Assembly: GCA_050313995.1 (NCBI GenBank)
Contig: JBNPMM010000004.1
From: JAUMWX01 sp023394215
Lineage (GTDB): Bacteria; Bacillota; Clostridia; Tissierellales; Peptoniphilaceae
Reading direction: 5' to 3' (one strand)
Length of the DNA stretch: 64,000 bases
Shown: in pieces, positions 15,684 to 25,049 of the stretch
Position numbering within the stretch: the first letter of the stretch is position 1
Layout of the letters: the number at the start of each line of letters is the position of its first letter
Notes under the pieces: model-generated
What the model was told of the DNA's origin: nothing
Seen by the model: only the letters and a program-made list of their open reading frames with translations
Database searches by the model: none
Program-made: the position numbers and the translations under genes

Positions 15684-16958
15684 ATGTTTTTAGACGTAGT
15701 AAAGATTAAACTTCGTTCAGGAAATGGCGGTGACGGGGCTATAGCTTGGAGAAGAGAAAAATATGAACCGTCGGGAGGTCCTGCCGGCGGTGATGGCGGC
15801 GATGGGGGTTCTATAGTTTTAAGAGCAAGTAACAATGTACAGACCCTATTGGACTTTAAGTACAAAAGGCATTATTTTGCAGGAAACGGAGAACCGGGCA
15901 GAAATAAAAAGCAGTATGGAAAAAAAGCCGAGGATCTTGTTTTGCAGGTTCCGGTGGGTACTATAGTAAGAGAGGCTGAAACAGGAAATCTTATATGTGA
16001 TTTAAACGAGGATAAGCAGGACTTTGTTGTTGTGAGAGGAGGTAGAGGCGGCAGAGGCAATGCGAAATTTTCAAATTCTATCAGGCAGGCTCCGAGATTT
16101 GCCGAACCGGGAGAAAAGGGGCAGGAGATAGAGGTTATATTGGAAGTTAAACTTATAGCGGATGTAGGTTTGATAGGTTTGCCTAATGTCGGCAAAAGCT
16201 CACTTCTTTCCATTTTATCAGATGCCAAGCCTAAAATAGCAAATTATCACTTTACTACACTTAGTCCGAATTTGGGAGTAGTAAGAGTTGATGATTATAA
16301 CACTTATGTTATAGCAGATATACCGGGACTTATAGACGGAGCAAGTCAGGGATTCGGTTTGGGGCATCAATTTTTAAGGCATGTTGAGAGGACGAGACTT
16401 TTGGTGCATGTTCTTGATATGGCAGGCAGTGAGGGAAGAGATCCGCTGGATGATTTCAAAACCATATCGGATGAGTTATATAAATATAATGAAAAACTTA
16501 AAGATAAGAAGCTTTTTGTTGTTGCAAATAAAATGGATTTGGCGGGAGCTGATGAAAATCTTGAGAGATTTAAGGTAAAATATCCTGATTTGGAAGTTGT
16601 TGAAACATCGGCGGCATCAACTCAAGGTACAAAAGAGTTAAAGTATTTTATCTATGAAAAGTTAAAGGATGTCGAAAAAATCTATGAATCTTTTGACGAA
16701 AAGGATTTGATTAATTTGGAAGAATTCTTTAAGGTTGACAGGACTATTACTGTTGAAAGACAAGGAGATGAAATATATGTTAAGGGAAATCCTGTTGAAG
16801 AGTTGGTAAGAAGGACAAACTTTGAAGATTATGAGTCTATAATGTATTTTGAAAAGACTCTTACAGCTATGGGTGTAATGGACAGGATTGATGAACTTGG
16901 AGTAAAAGATGGAGATAGTCTGAATATTGCAGGCTATATTATGGAATATATAGAGTAG
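15684..16958 (+). CDS. obgE: GTPase Obg (CgtA)
   Basis: A 424-residue protein. The glycine-rich Obg fold occupies about 1-158 (FLDVVKIKLRSGNGGDGAI, GGRGGRGNAKF). The G domain has GLPNVGKSS (G1), DIPGLIDGASQG (G3) and NKMD (G4). A C-terminal OCT domain (about 345-424, VDRTITVERQGDEIYVKG, VMDRIDELGVKDGDSL) is present, as in Firmicute Obg. It acts in 50S assembly and stringent signalling. It heads a run of closely spaced genes obgE-yhbY-nadD/yqeK-rsfS. Confidence 0.96.
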   Translation: MFLDVVKIKLRSGNGGDGAIAWRREKYEPSGGPAGGDGGDGGSIVLRASNNVQTLLDFKYKRHYFAGNGEPGRNKKQYGKKAEDLVLQVPVGTIVREAETGNLICDLNEDKQDFVVVRGGRGGRGNAKFSNSIRQAPRFAEPGEKGQEIEVILEVKLIADVGLIGLPNVGKSSLLSILSDAKPKIANYHFTTLSPNLGVVRVDDYNTYVIADIPGLIDGASQGFGLGHQFLRHVERTRLLVHVLDMAGSEGRDPLDDFKTISDELYKYNEKLKDKKLFVVANKMDLAGADENLERFKVKYPDLEVVETSAASTQGTKELKYFIYEKLKDVEKIYESFDEKDLINLEEFFKVDRTITVERQGDEIYVKGNPVEELVRRTNFEDYESIMYFEKTLTAMGVMDRIDELGVKDGDSLNIAGYIMEYIE

Positions 16959-16965
16959 GGAAAAG

Positions 16966-17253
16966 ATGATAAATTCAAAGCAAAGAAGCTTTCTTAAATC
17001 TATGGCAAATACCATGGAAGCAAAGCTTAATATCGGTAAAAACAGTCTTAGTGATGCTGTAATTAAGCAGTTAGATGATATTTTAAATGCTCATGAGATT
17101 GTTAAGGTAAAGATTTTAAATAATAATATGGATGACCAAGATCTTTTAATTCAGGAGATTATTAAAAGATTAGGTGCGGATTTTGTATCCCATGTGGGTT
17201 CTAAATTTGTTTTGTACAGAAAGTCTGATAAGGAAATAATTGAACTTCCATAG
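16966..17253 (+). CDS. yhbY: YhbY-family RNA-binding protein (CRM domain)
   Basis: A 95-residue single CRM-domain protein: LKSMANTMEAKLNIGKNSL and the typical end DFVSHVGSKFVLYRKS. The family binds pre-50S ribosomal particles. Its location between obgE and nadD is conserved in Firmicutes, and it lies 7 bp after obgE. Confidence 0.93.
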   Translation: MINSKQRSFLKSMANTMEAKLNIGKNSLSDAVIKQLDDILNAHEIVKVKILNNNMDDQDLLIQEIIKRLGADFVSHVGSKFVLYRKSDKEIIELP

Positions 17254-17260
17254 GTGAGTT

Positions 17261-18445
17261 ATGAAAAAGATAGGTATTTTAGGAGCAGCCTTTAATCCTA
17301 TTCATATAGGGCACTTGATTTTGGGACAGGAGGCGGTAAATAAACTGAACCTGGACTCTTTATTGCTTGTACCTACAAAGAATCCGTATCATAAAAGCGG
17401 GGAACTTTTGCCCTATGAGGATAGACTTAAGCTTACGGTAGATGCTTGTAAAGATAATGATAAATTTATAGTATCGGATATAGAGAAGGATTTTGAAGGG
17501 GCATCGTATACTTTTGATCTTATAAGAAGTCTTAAAGATAGAGAGGATGCGGACTACTATTTTATATTGGGTGCAGATAGCCTCATAAATTTGGATACAT
17601 GGTACAGGTTTGAAGAACTTTTGCCTCAGATTAAGCTTGTAGTTTTCTCAAGACCCGGGTATTTTGATATAGAGAATCTTTTGAAAAGATATAGGAAGTA
17701 TACGGAGATTTTTTATTTTGATCAGCCAAAAATCGAGATATCTTCCACTGATATAAGAAGTAGGGTAAAAAATGGCTTGAGTTTAAAATATTTGCTTAGA
17801 GATTCAACTATATCTTGTATTGAAAAAGAGGGATTTTATAGGGCTTATGATTTTGAGGATATAAAGAAAAAGCTTGAGAAAACCTTAAAAAAAAGCAGGT
17901 ATGAGCATACTCTTAGGGTTGTGGATGAAGCCCTATATTTAAATAAGGAGTTCAAATTAAATTTAGATGAAAAAAAGGTAAAACTTGCGGCCTTGCTGCA
18001 TGATTGTGCCAAACATAATGAAGTCTTTTATTTTGAAAAGCTAAAGGATATTGCCGGGCTTGACAGAACAATTTTGGACAAGGATTTTGATGCTCATGAG
18101 AAATTAGCACCCTATGTTTCAAAATTTGTTTATGGTGTTGATGATGAAGAGATTTGTCAAGCAATTGCCGGTCATACCAAGGGCAGGGTAAATATGTCGG
18201 CTCTTGATAAACTTATATATTTGGCTGATTATATTGAGCCCGGAAGAAATTTTGAGGGCTTGGATGACATAAAAGCTAAAATAAGCCGTGGGTTAAATGA
18301 GACTCTTTTAAAGGCTATGGATATTAATATTGAATTTCTGAAAAAGAACAGGGATTTTGTGGATGAGGTAACAATCGAAGCAAGGAATTCCGTATTGAAG
18401 GAGATATTGGATGGAAAAATTGGAGATAGTAAAGAAGGCTTGTGA
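17261..18445 (+). CDS. nadD: Fused nicotinate-nucleotide adenylyltransferase (NadD) and YqeK HD-domain Ap4A hydrolase
   Basis: A 394-residue bifunctional protein. Residues 1-195 are NadD: GAAFNPIHIGHLILG carries the HxGH nucleotidyl-transferase motif and ISSTDIRSR (160-168) is the second signature. Residues 205-394 are YqeK: KSRYEHTLRVVDEA, LLHDCAK with H247-D248, AGHTKG and IYLADYIEPGR, an HD phosphohydrolase that cleaves diadenosine tetraphosphate to ADP. In most Firmicutes these are two adjacent genes; here they form one frame with no stop or start between them. NadD makes deamido-NAD; nadE lies at 41154-43016. The rsfS start lies inside its 3' end. Confidence 0.93.
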   Translation: MKKIGILGAAFNPIHIGHLILGQEAVNKLNLDSLLLVPTKNPYHKSGELLPYEDRLKLTVDACKDNDKFIVSDIEKDFEGASYTFDLIRSLKDREDADYYFILGADSLINLDTWYRFEELLPQIKLVVFSRPGYFDIENLLKRYRKYTEIFYFDQPKIEISSTDIRSRVKNGLSLKYLLRDSTISCIEKEGFYRAYDFEDIKKKLEKTLKKSRYEHTLRVVDEALYLNKEFKLNLDEKKVKLAALLHDCAKHNEVFYFEKLKDIAGLDRTILDKDFDAHEKLAPYVSKFVYGVDDEEICQAIAGHTKGRVNMSALDKLIYLADYIEPGRNFEGLDDIKAKISRGLNETLLKAMDINIEFLKKNRDFVDEVTIEARNSVLKEILDGKIGDSKEGL

Positions 18446-18719
18446 GGATAAGCTTGGAGAGAATATAAATATAATTAAGGTAGATGACAAGACAACTATA
18501 GCGGATTATTTTGTAGTTGTTACAGGAAACAGTATCCTTCAAACACAGGCTATAGCAAATGAGATAGAATTTAAGCTTGAAAAGGAAGGATTTACCATTC
18601 TCGGACAAGAGGGCTTTAGAGATGGAGCTTGGATACTTATGGACTTGGGAGATATTATAGTTCATATATTTACAAGAGATAGTAGAGAATTTTACAGTTT
18701 AGAAAAGTTGTGGGATTAG
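18411..18719 (+). CDS. rsfS: Ribosome silencing factor RsfS
   Basis: A 102-residue protein with the family core DKTTIADYFVVVTGNS, LKLEKEG, GAWILMDLGDIIVHIF and YSLEKLW. RsfS binds L14 and blocks 30S-50S joining in starvation. ATG 18411 lies 35 bp inside the end of nadD/yqeK, indicating tight coupling; the order nadD-yqeK-rsfS is the standard Firmicute arrangement. Confidence 0.94.
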   Translation: MEKLEIVKKACEDKLGENINIIKVDDKTTIADYFVVVTGNSILQTQAIANEIEFKLEKEGFTILGQEGFRDGAWILMDLGDIIVHIFTRDSREFYSLEKLWD

Positions 18720-18740
18720 TGACAGCTCACTGAGAGGTGA

Positions 18741-19364
18741 GTGTTGAATATTAAGAAAAATTTTGATAAGTTGCTTATAGCTTTTCTTTTGATCCTGTTT
18801 ATAGGATTTGGACTTATAAATAAGGGATCTGTAAAGAAAAGCAGTGTAAATTTGCAGGAAAATTCCGATAAATATAATTTCCCTGTAAATAAAGATTTTG
18901 AGGGTAAGCAGGAAGTTTCTGAGAAAAATTTGGAAAATAAAGATTCAAAAATTTATGTTGACATAAGCGGACAGGTAAAAAAGCCGGGTGTTTATGAAAT
19001 GAAATCCGGAGATAGACTTTTTTCTCTTATTGATAAGGCCGGGGGTTTGCTTGAGGATGCGGACCGGATGAGGATAAATTTATCCGTAGTTTTGTCAGAT
19101 CAGGCTAAAATTCACATATATAAAATCGGAGAAGAAGGAGCGTCTGAAAATCCGAGTAGGACAGAGAGCAATAAAAAGCTTGATTTAAATAAGGCGAGCC
19201 TGGATGAACTTATGACTATTCCGGGAATCGGAGAGAGTAAGGCCAAAAGGATAATTGATTACAGAGATAATAAAAGATTTTCTAAAATAGAAGATATTAT
19301 GAATGTAAGCGGCTTTGGTCAAAAATCATTCGATAGAATAAAGGAATATATAATGGTGGAATGA
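18741..19364 (+). CDS. comEA: ComEA family helix-hairpin-helix DNA-binding protein
   Basis: A 207-residue protein with an N-terminal membrane anchor (about 11-27, LLIAFLLILFIGFGLIN), an SLBB domain (about 72-125, IYVDISGQVKKPGVYEM) and two C-terminal helix-hairpin-helix motifs (about 145-205, LNKASLDELMTIPGIGESKAK). This is the ComEA architecture, the DNA receptor for transformation. No comEC follows, so competence cannot be concluded from this window. It starts at GTG 18741 or TTG 18744. The ribosome binding site GAGAGGTGAG is partly inside a small CTCAC/GTGAG hairpin (18726-18741). Confidence 0.9.
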   Translation: MLNIKKNFDKLLIAFLLILFIGFGLINKGSVKKSSVNLQENSDKYNFPVNKDFEGKQEVSEKNLENKDSKIYVDISGQVKKPGVYEMKSGDRLFSLIDKAGGLLEDADRMRINLSVVLSDQAKIHIYKIGEEGASENPSRTESNKKLDLNKASLDELMTIPGIGESKAKRIIDYRDNKRFSKIEDIMNVSGFGQKSFDRIKEYIMVE

Positions 19365-19424
19365 TTGAATAAAAGAAGCTTTTCTGATATAATGCAAATG
19401 TTGAGAATATGAAAGAGGTAAACT

Positions 19425-19652
19425 ATGCGTAGGGTATTTTTAATTTTAATGATTTTATCAAGTGTGGCAATTGTAATTTCTACATTGCTTATGGAACCGA
19501 AGAGTGAAGGTATGGGCTCCTTATCAGGTAGCGAAACTAACGTATTCGGTAAATCCGCTTCTAAGGGAAAAGAAGCTTTACTTAGCAGAATAACTGTTGT
19601 ATCATCTGTAATTTTTGCAGTTTCAACTGTTTTGGTTTCTGCTTTATCATAA
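19425..19652 (+). CDS. secG: Preprotein translocase subunit SecG
   Basis: A 75-residue protein with two membrane helices (about 4-21 and 54-74) separated by a polar loop containing SGSETNVFGKSASKGKEALL, the conserved SecG loop. It helps SecYEG-mediated export. Its position just upstream of rnr and smpB is the conserved Firmicute arrangement. Confidence 0.92.
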   Translation: MRRVFLILMILSSVAIVISTLLMEPKSEGMGSLSGSETNVFGKSASKGKEALLSRITVVSSVIFAVSTVLVSALS

Positions 19653-19678
19653 TATTGTAAATATTAAAAGATTAAGAG

Positions 19679-19716
19679 ATGGGAAGTTTATCATATGTGA
19701 TATCTTCCTATTTTTT
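19679..19716 (+). terminator. Intrinsic terminator after secG
   Basis: ATGGGAAG (19679-19686) pairs with CTTCCTAT (19704-19711), with an inner ATCA/TGAT stem, followed by a T-run to 19716. It separates secG from rnr, which is likely to have its own promoter. Confidence 0.6.
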
Positions 19717-19769
19717 ATGAAATTTTACCGGCTCTTTGATATACTTATATTAGATGAAGAGGTATTTGT

Positions 19770-21701
19770 ATGAAAAAAACTATTGAGGGTAAATTAAGCA
19801 TAAATAAATCCGGTTACGGTTTTTTTACACCGGATAATGAGGAAATCAGTATATTTATAAGTAAGACCAATCTTAATAAGGCCTTGGATGGAGATAGGGT
19901 CAGAGTTACTTTATTGAAGGAAGCTTATGAGGATAGGAAGGCTGAAGGAAAGATCGTAGAGGTTTTGGAAAGAAATAAAAGTATCATGGTAGGAACTTTT
20001 CAAAAATCTAAGGATTACGGTTTTGTAATCCTTGATGATAAGAAATATAATCATGATATTTATATACCTTCTAAGCATATCAACAAGGCTAAGGAGGGTG
20101 ATAAGGTAGTAGTTGAACTTAAGTCCTTCGGTAAGGGGGATAAAAATCCCGTTGGCAGGATTAAAGAGATTCTGGGAAAGGCATGGGATACCGGTATAGA
20201 CGTTTTGTCAATTGCAAAAAATCTTGATATACCGGATAAGTTTTCTGCCGAAACCTTAACTTATGCCAAAAATTTGCCTCAAGAACTTTCAAAGGCTGAT
20301 TATCATGATAGGAAGGATTTTAGAGATCTTTTTACAGTCACTATAGACGGTAGGGATTCGAAAGATTTTGATGATGCAATCTCCATAGAAATGGAAGAGG
20401 GCTTATATGCCTTATATGTTCATATTGCCGATGTAGCTCATTATGTAAAAGTAAATACGGACATAGATAGGGATGCCTATAAGAGAGGTAACTCCGTGTA
20501 TTTGCTTGACAGGGTTATACCTATGTTGCCTGAAGAACTTTCCAATAATCTTTGTTCTTTAAATCCGAATGAGGACAGACTTGCCGTTACGGTCAAGATG
20601 CTTATTAATGAAAGAGGTAAGGTAAAGGATTATAATTTTTATGAATCGGTAATAAGAAGCGATTATAGGTTAATTTATGAAGATGTTTCAGATTATCTTG
20701 AAGATGAAAATAAGGGTTTGGAAATAAAGGCCAAAAAGGATTCGGTATTGGAAAACAGGCTCAAACTTATGGGTGATTTGCATTATATATTATGGGAAAA
20801 AAGGGAGAGAAAGGGATCTCTTGATTTTAATTTTAAAGAATCAAGAATAGACTTGGATCAATACGGTAAACCCATTGATATATCCATAGCTGAAAGAAGG
20901 GTTGCCAATAAGATGATAGAATCCTTTATGGTAATTACAAATGAAATTGTCGGAGGACATTTCGCAAATATAGAAGTTCCTCTTTTATATAGGGTACATG
21001 ATGAGCCTGCCGAGGAAAAGGTGCTTGAGTTTAAGCGAACTATAGGTAAGTTCGGTTTGATTATTGCCGGTAAGGACCTATACACCAAGGATTTTCAAAA
21101 TGTTCTTAAAGAAGTTGAAGGAAGTGATAAGGAGCTCTTGGTAAACAATCTTATGCTTCGTTCAATGAAGAAGGCTGAATATAGGAGAGAGCCCGGCATA
21201 CATTTTGGGCTTGGGATAGAAAATTATTCTCATTTTACAGCCCCTATAAGAAGATATAATGATATAGTGGTGCACAGAATTTTGAAAGACAGTTTATATT
21301 CCAGGCTTAAGAAGGTTAGGAATTCCTATTTAAATCGTTTGGATGAGATTGCAAGCCATGTATCCGAAACCGAAAGAAGGGCTGAAGAAGCTGAGAGAGA
21401 GGTTGATAAGCTTATAAAGTGCAAATATATGGAAGATAAGATAGGAAATGTGTTTAACGGTATAATATCTTCTGTGACGGCCTTTGGATTTTTTGTAGAG
21501 CTTTTAAACACTGTTGAGGGTTTAGTGCACTTTAGGAGCTTGACAGATGATTTCTATGAATTTGATGAAGAAAATTATTATATTAAGGGTCAGAATACGG
21601 GCAAGGTTTTTGAACTTGGACAAGAGGTTAAGGTTGAACTTGAAAGTGTTGATATCCAATTAAGAGAAATAAATTTTAAGTTGGTGAATGATGAGAAGTG
21701 A
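19770..21701 (+). CDS. rnr: Ribonuclease R
   Basis: A 643-residue 3'-5' exoribonuclease. There are N-terminal cold-shock-like domains (about 1-125), then the RNB core with TIDGRDSKDFDDAIS (catalytic aspartates), HIADVAHYV, SLNPNEDRLAV and HFTAPIRRYNDIVVHR, and a C-terminal S1 domain (about 555-640, VFNGIISSVTAFGFFVEL). It is somewhat shorter than the usual 700-800 residues because it lacks the basic C-terminal tail. It degrades structured RNA and works with tmRNA-SmpB in quality control; smpB overlaps its end by 14 bp. Confidence 0.95.
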   Translation: MKKTIEGKLSINKSGYGFFTPDNEEISIFISKTNLNKALDGDRVRVTLLKEAYEDRKAEGKIVEVLERNKSIMVGTFQKSKDYGFVILDDKKYNHDIYIPSKHINKAKEGDKVVVELKSFGKGDKNPVGRIKEILGKAWDTGIDVLSIAKNLDIPDKFSAETLTYAKNLPQELSKADYHDRKDFRDLFTVTIDGRDSKDFDDAISIEMEEGLYALYVHIADVAHYVKVNTDIDRDAYKRGNSVYLLDRVIPMLPEELSNNLCSLNPNEDRLAVTVKMLINERGKVKDYNFYESVIRSDYRLIYEDVSDYLEDENKGLEIKAKKDSVLENRLKLMGDLHYILWEKRERKGSLDFNFKESRIDLDQYGKPIDISIAERRVANKMIESFMVITNEIVGGHFANIEVPLLYRVHDEPAEEKVLEFKRTIGKFGLIIAGKDLYTKDFQNVLKEVEGSDKELLVNNLMLRSMKKAEYRREPGIHFGLGIENYSHFTAPIRRYNDIVVHRILKDSLYSRLKKVRNSYLNRLDEIASHVSETERRAEEAEREVDKLIKCKYMEDKIGNVFNGIISSVTAFGFFVELLNTVEGLVHFRSLTDDFYEFDEENYYIKGQNTGKVFELGQEVKVELESVDIQLREINFKLVNDEK

Positions 21702-22149
21702 AGATAAGTTAATAGCAAATAATAAGAAAGCCAAGCATGAATACTTTATAGAGGAAGTCTTTGAGGCTGGTATAGCTCTCACAGGTACCGAAGTAAAAAG
21801 TATAAGGTTGGGCAAAGTCTCTATAAAGGAGGCTTTTTGCAACATAAAGAAGGGGGAAGCACTTATACAGGGCATGCATATAACCCCTTATGAGTTCGGT
21901 AACAGGTATAATGTTGATCCAATAAGGGATAGGAAACTTTTATTGAACAGGCGTGAAATAAATAAGATTTTAGGGAAAATAAAAGAAAAGGGCTATGCCT
22001 TTATTCCCTTATCCATAAATCTTAGGCATGGTTTGATAAAAGTTGATGTAGCCTTGGCAAGAGGTAAGAAGTTGTATGACAAGAGGCAGGACAGTGCAAA
22101 TAAAGATGCAAGCAGAAAGATAGAGCAGGCACTTAAGAGAAGCTTATAA
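21688..22149 (+). CDS. smpB: SsrA-binding protein SmpB
   Basis: A 153-residue protein: IANNKKAKHEYFIEEVFEAG and the invariant TGTEVKSIRLGKVSIKEAF, with the basic C-terminal tail GKKLYDKRQ...RKIEQALKR that enters the decoding site. It brings tmRNA to stalled ribosomes. The start is ATG 21688 or 21691. No ssrA gene was seen after it in this window. Confidence 0.96.
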   Translation: MMRSEDKLIANNKKAKHEYFIEEVFEAGIALTGTEVKSIRLGKVSIKEAFCNIKKGEALIQGMHITPYEFGNRYNVDPIRDRKLLLNRREINKILGKIKEKGYAFIPLSINLRHGLIKVDVALARGKKLYDKRQDSANKDASRKIEQALKRSL

Positions 22150-22163
22150 ATATTATATTTTTT

Positions 22164-22198
22164 ATTGAGAGTATAATTGATTATACTCTCAATTTTTA
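22164..22198 (+). terminator. Intrinsic terminator after smpB
   Basis: A perfect 13-bp stem (22164-22176 with 22181-22193) and a TTGA loop, followed by five T residues. Confidence 0.9.
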
Positions 22199-22293
22199 TA
22201 GGCAAAATTGATAAATTAATATTTTTATAGAAAAAAGTTTTTAAATCCTGTATAATACAAAAGATAACGATTGCAAAAAGAGGAGAGAGTAAT

Positions 22294-23625
22294 ATGTTAG
22301 AGTTGAAGGATTTGAAATTAGGAGTAGCAAGTGCTTCAGCCCAAATTGAAGGAGGAGAGGTAAATTCAAATTGGAATACATATTCAGATTTGAATAAAAT
22401 TACCGACGGCGCCAATATCAAGAGGGCTACAGATCATTGGAACAGGTGGAAGGAAGATGCAGACCTTTTGGATGAACTGGAAATAAAGCACTACAGGATG
22501 AGCTTGGAATGGGCGAGGATAGAGCCTAAGCAGGGCGAGTTTGACCAAGCTGTTATGGATAGGTATTTGGAGGAAATATTATATCTTAAGAATAAGGGCA
22601 TAGAGGTGCTCTTGACACTTTACCATTTCAGTCATCCGCAGTGGTTTGAGGATTTGAATTCCTTTGAAAAGGAAGAAAATATCGATATATTTTTAAGATT
22701 CGTAGATTATGTTATAAGGCAGGTCGGAGCTTATGTTAAGGATTTTTGCACTATAAATGAACCTAATGTATATGCAGTAAATTCTTACTTTTTCGGAGAA
22801 TGGTTGCAAGAAGAAAAAAATATTATAAAAACTATTAAGGTAATGAGCATTTTTGCAACTTGCCATATAGAAATTTATAAGCTTATAAAAGCTATATTTG
22901 CTGAAAATGCTTGGGGTGATTCTGATGTAACTTTTGCCCTTCATATGCGATATTTTACTCCATATAAAAATAATTTCATAAACAGGTTGGGAGTAAGATT
23001 GTTTAATTTTCTATTTCAAGAGGGCATATTTAAGGCAAGTGCACTTGGACAATTTAAATTTCCTTTCAAGAATATAAGAAAGCATCCGAAAGGGCAGTAT
23101 TTAGACAGCATAGGCATAAATTATTATTCAAGAGGACTTGTTGATAAATTCAGCGACAAGGTAAAAGAGAAGGCATATAAAAATGACCTGGGTTGGGAAA
23201 TATACCCTAAGGGTTTGGCTGAATCGGCAAAGAAGCTTTACGGAATTTTGCCTTTACCTATAAAGATTACAGAAAATGGAACCTGTGATAACAGTGACAG
23301 TTTCAGGGTGAGATTTATATATGACCATTTAGAGGTTTTATTGGAAACGGGATTACCTGTGAGCCATTATTATCATTGGTGCTTTGTTGATAATTTTGAA
23401 TGGAAGGAAGGAGAAATACCAAGATTCGGTATAGTTCATGTAGATTATGAAAGCCAAAAGAGGACTATAAAAAATTCAGCTTATTTTTATAGGGAACTTA
23501 TCCGAAGAAGGCGTGTGGATGAAGAACTTTATCAAAATTATGTGGACAAATCCTGCTATCATAGGGGAGATATAAATGTATTAAGAGGCTTACTATCAGA
23601 AGAAGAATTGAGGAATAAAAGGTGA
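22294..23625 (+). CDS. Glycoside hydrolase family 1 beta-glycosidase
   Basis: A 443-residue GH1 enzyme. The start LGVASASAQIEGG is the family signature. The acid/base is E156 in TINEPN and the nucleophile E327 in ITENG. In the aglycone/glycone region it has DNFEWKEGEIPRFGIVHVDY. The Glu of NFEW is typical of enzymes acting on unphosphorylated sugars, whereas 6-phospho-beta-glucosidases have a different loop. This agrees with the GPH symporter encoded next (4-bp overlap), which imports glycosides without phosphorylation. The likely substrate is a plant or host beta-glucoside or galactoside; the exact one is not readable. ATG 22294 follows AGAGGAGAG, and TATAAT at 22251-22256 may be the -10. 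Confidence 0.88.
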   Translation: MLELKDLKLGVASASAQIEGGEVNSNWNTYSDLNKITDGANIKRATDHWNRWKEDADLLDELEIKHYRMSLEWARIEPKQGEFDQAVMDRYLEEILYLKNKGIEVLLTLYHFSHPQWFEDLNSFEKEENIDIFLRFVDYVIRQVGAYVKDFCTINEPNVYAVNSYFFGEWLQEEKNIIKTIKVMSIFATCHIEIYKLIKAIFAENAWGDSDVTFALHMRYFTPYKNNFINRLGVRLFNFLFQEGIFKASALGQFKFPFKNIRKHPKGQYLDSIGINYYSRGLVDKFSDKVKEKAYKNDLGWEIYPKGLAESAKKLYGILPLPIKITENGTCDNSDSFRVRFIYDHLEVLLETGLPVSHYYHWCFVDNFEWKEGEIPRFGIVHVDYESQKRTIKNSAYFYRELIRRRRVDEELYQNYVDKSCYHRGDINVLRGLLSEEELRNKR

Positions 23626-24980
23626 AATCTAAGAGAAATTATTTTTATGGTGTGGGAACCCTTGGAAGGGATATGGTATACGCTCTTACCTCTATGTATC
23701 TTATGTATTTTTTGACGGATATTTTGGATATAAGCGTGAGAGGAATAGCGGTAGTTACAATTGTTATGGTTTTACTTAGGGTCTTTGATGCCCTTAACGA
23801 TCCTTTTGTAGGTATGCTTATCGACAATACAAAAAGTAAATATGGGAAATTTAAGCCGTGGATCCTGATTGGAGGCTTTTTTTCGGCAATTTTCACAGTT
23901 CTTCTTTTTGTAGATTTTGGCGTAAATGAGGGAGTATATTTAGTAATCTTTACCATAGTTTATCTTATGTGGGGTATTACCTATACCTGTCATGATATTT
24001 CCTATTGGTCAATGTTGCCGGCTCTAAGCAAAAATCAAGCTGAAAGGGAAAAGATAGGTTCCATAGCGAAAATTTGTGCCGATGTAGGCATATTCAGTAT
24101 AGTAATAGGAATAGTACCGATTACGGAAGCTTTAGCCCCTCATGTGGGAGGGATAAAACAGGCATATTTCATATTTGCCCTTGTTTTATCGGTAATAATG
24201 ATATTTTTTATGCTTCTCATGTCCCTTATAGTAAAAGAGGACAGGACTTCTGTAAAAGCGGCAGAAAGAACGAGTCTTAAGGAAATAATAAGCATAATAT
24301 TCAGAAATGATCAGCTTTTATGGGTAGTTCTTGCTATGGTCCTATTTACTATAGCAAATACAACTACAACAAGTTTCGGTTTGTATTACTTTCAATATAT
24401 TTTGGGAGAAAAGGATCTATACAGTGTATTTGCCGGAGTTTTAGGAGTATCACAGCTTTTGGCACTGATATTATTTCCTTTTTTATCTCAAAAGATCGGA
24501 AGGAGCAAGTTGTATGCCTTAGGGACTATTTTGGTTTGTATAGGATATTTGTTCTTTTATGTAGCCGGAAATATAGTGACCGTTTCTATAGGTGGGGTTT
24601 TGACTTTCTTCGGTGAAGGCTTTATACAAATACTTATGCTTATGTTTATATCCGATTGCGTCGAATACGGTGAATGGAAGCTCGGCAAGCGTAATGACTC
24701 AATTACCTTATCCCTTCAACCCTTTATTGCTAAAATGGGATCTGCTCTTGCTGCTGGCGTGGTGGGACTTACCCTTATAATAACAGGTATAAAGAATGCA
24801 AGAGGACCTCAAGATTTATCGGGAATGGATGTTGCGATCTTTAAATTTTCCATGCTTATATTACCTCTTATAATAATAGTTGCAGGTTATATTTTGTATA
24901 AGAAAAAGTTTAAGATCGATAAGGAATTTTACGAAAAAATTATTAAGGATCTTGAAATTAGAAGGACTGCGGATAAGTAA
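23622..24980 (+). CDS. GPH-family glycoside/pentoside/hexuronide:cation symporter
   Basis: A 452-residue, 12-helix MFS protein. GTLGRDMVYALTSMYLMYFLTD and the loop FDALNDPFVGMLIDNTKSKYGKFKPWI are the GPH signatures (the D-x-x-DP motif and RxGKxRPW-like sequence). It couples sugar uptake to H+ or Na+. It starts at GTG 23622 overlapping the GH1 stop, so the two genes form a transport-hydrolysis pair. A terminator follows at 25004. Confidence 0.9.
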   Translation: MKSKRNYFYGVGTLGRDMVYALTSMYLMYFLTDILDISVRGIAVVTIVMVLLRVFDALNDPFVGMLIDNTKSKYGKFKPWILIGGFFSAIFTVLLFVDFGVNEGVYLVIFTIVYLMWGITYTCHDISYWSMLPALSKNQAEREKIGSIAKICADVGIFSIVIGIVPITEALAPHVGGIKQAYFIFALVLSVIMIFFMLLMSLIVKEDRTSVKAAERTSLKEIISIIFRNDQLLWVVLAMVLFTIANTTTTSFGLYYFQYILGEKDLYSVFAGVLGVSQLLALILFPFLSQKIGRSKLYALGTILVCIGYLFFYVAGNIVTVSIGGVLTFFGEGFIQILMLMFISDCVEYGEWKLGKRNDSITLSLQPFIAKMGSALAAGVVGLTLIITGIKNARGPQDLSGMDVAIFKFSMLILPLIIIVAGYILYKKKFKIDKEFYEKIIKDLEIRRTADK

Positions 24981-25003
24981 AAATTTTATAAAAGCTGCTT
25001 ATT

Positions 25004-25049
25004 AAGGGAGTATGTTTGAAATATTTTATTTCAGCATACTTCCTTTTTA
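25004..25049 (+). terminator. Intrinsic terminator after the GPH symporter
   Basis: AAGGGAGTATG (25004-25014) pairs with CATACTTCCTT (25035-25045, one wobble), with a further GAAATA/TATTTC stem inside and T residues after. Confidence 0.85.
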
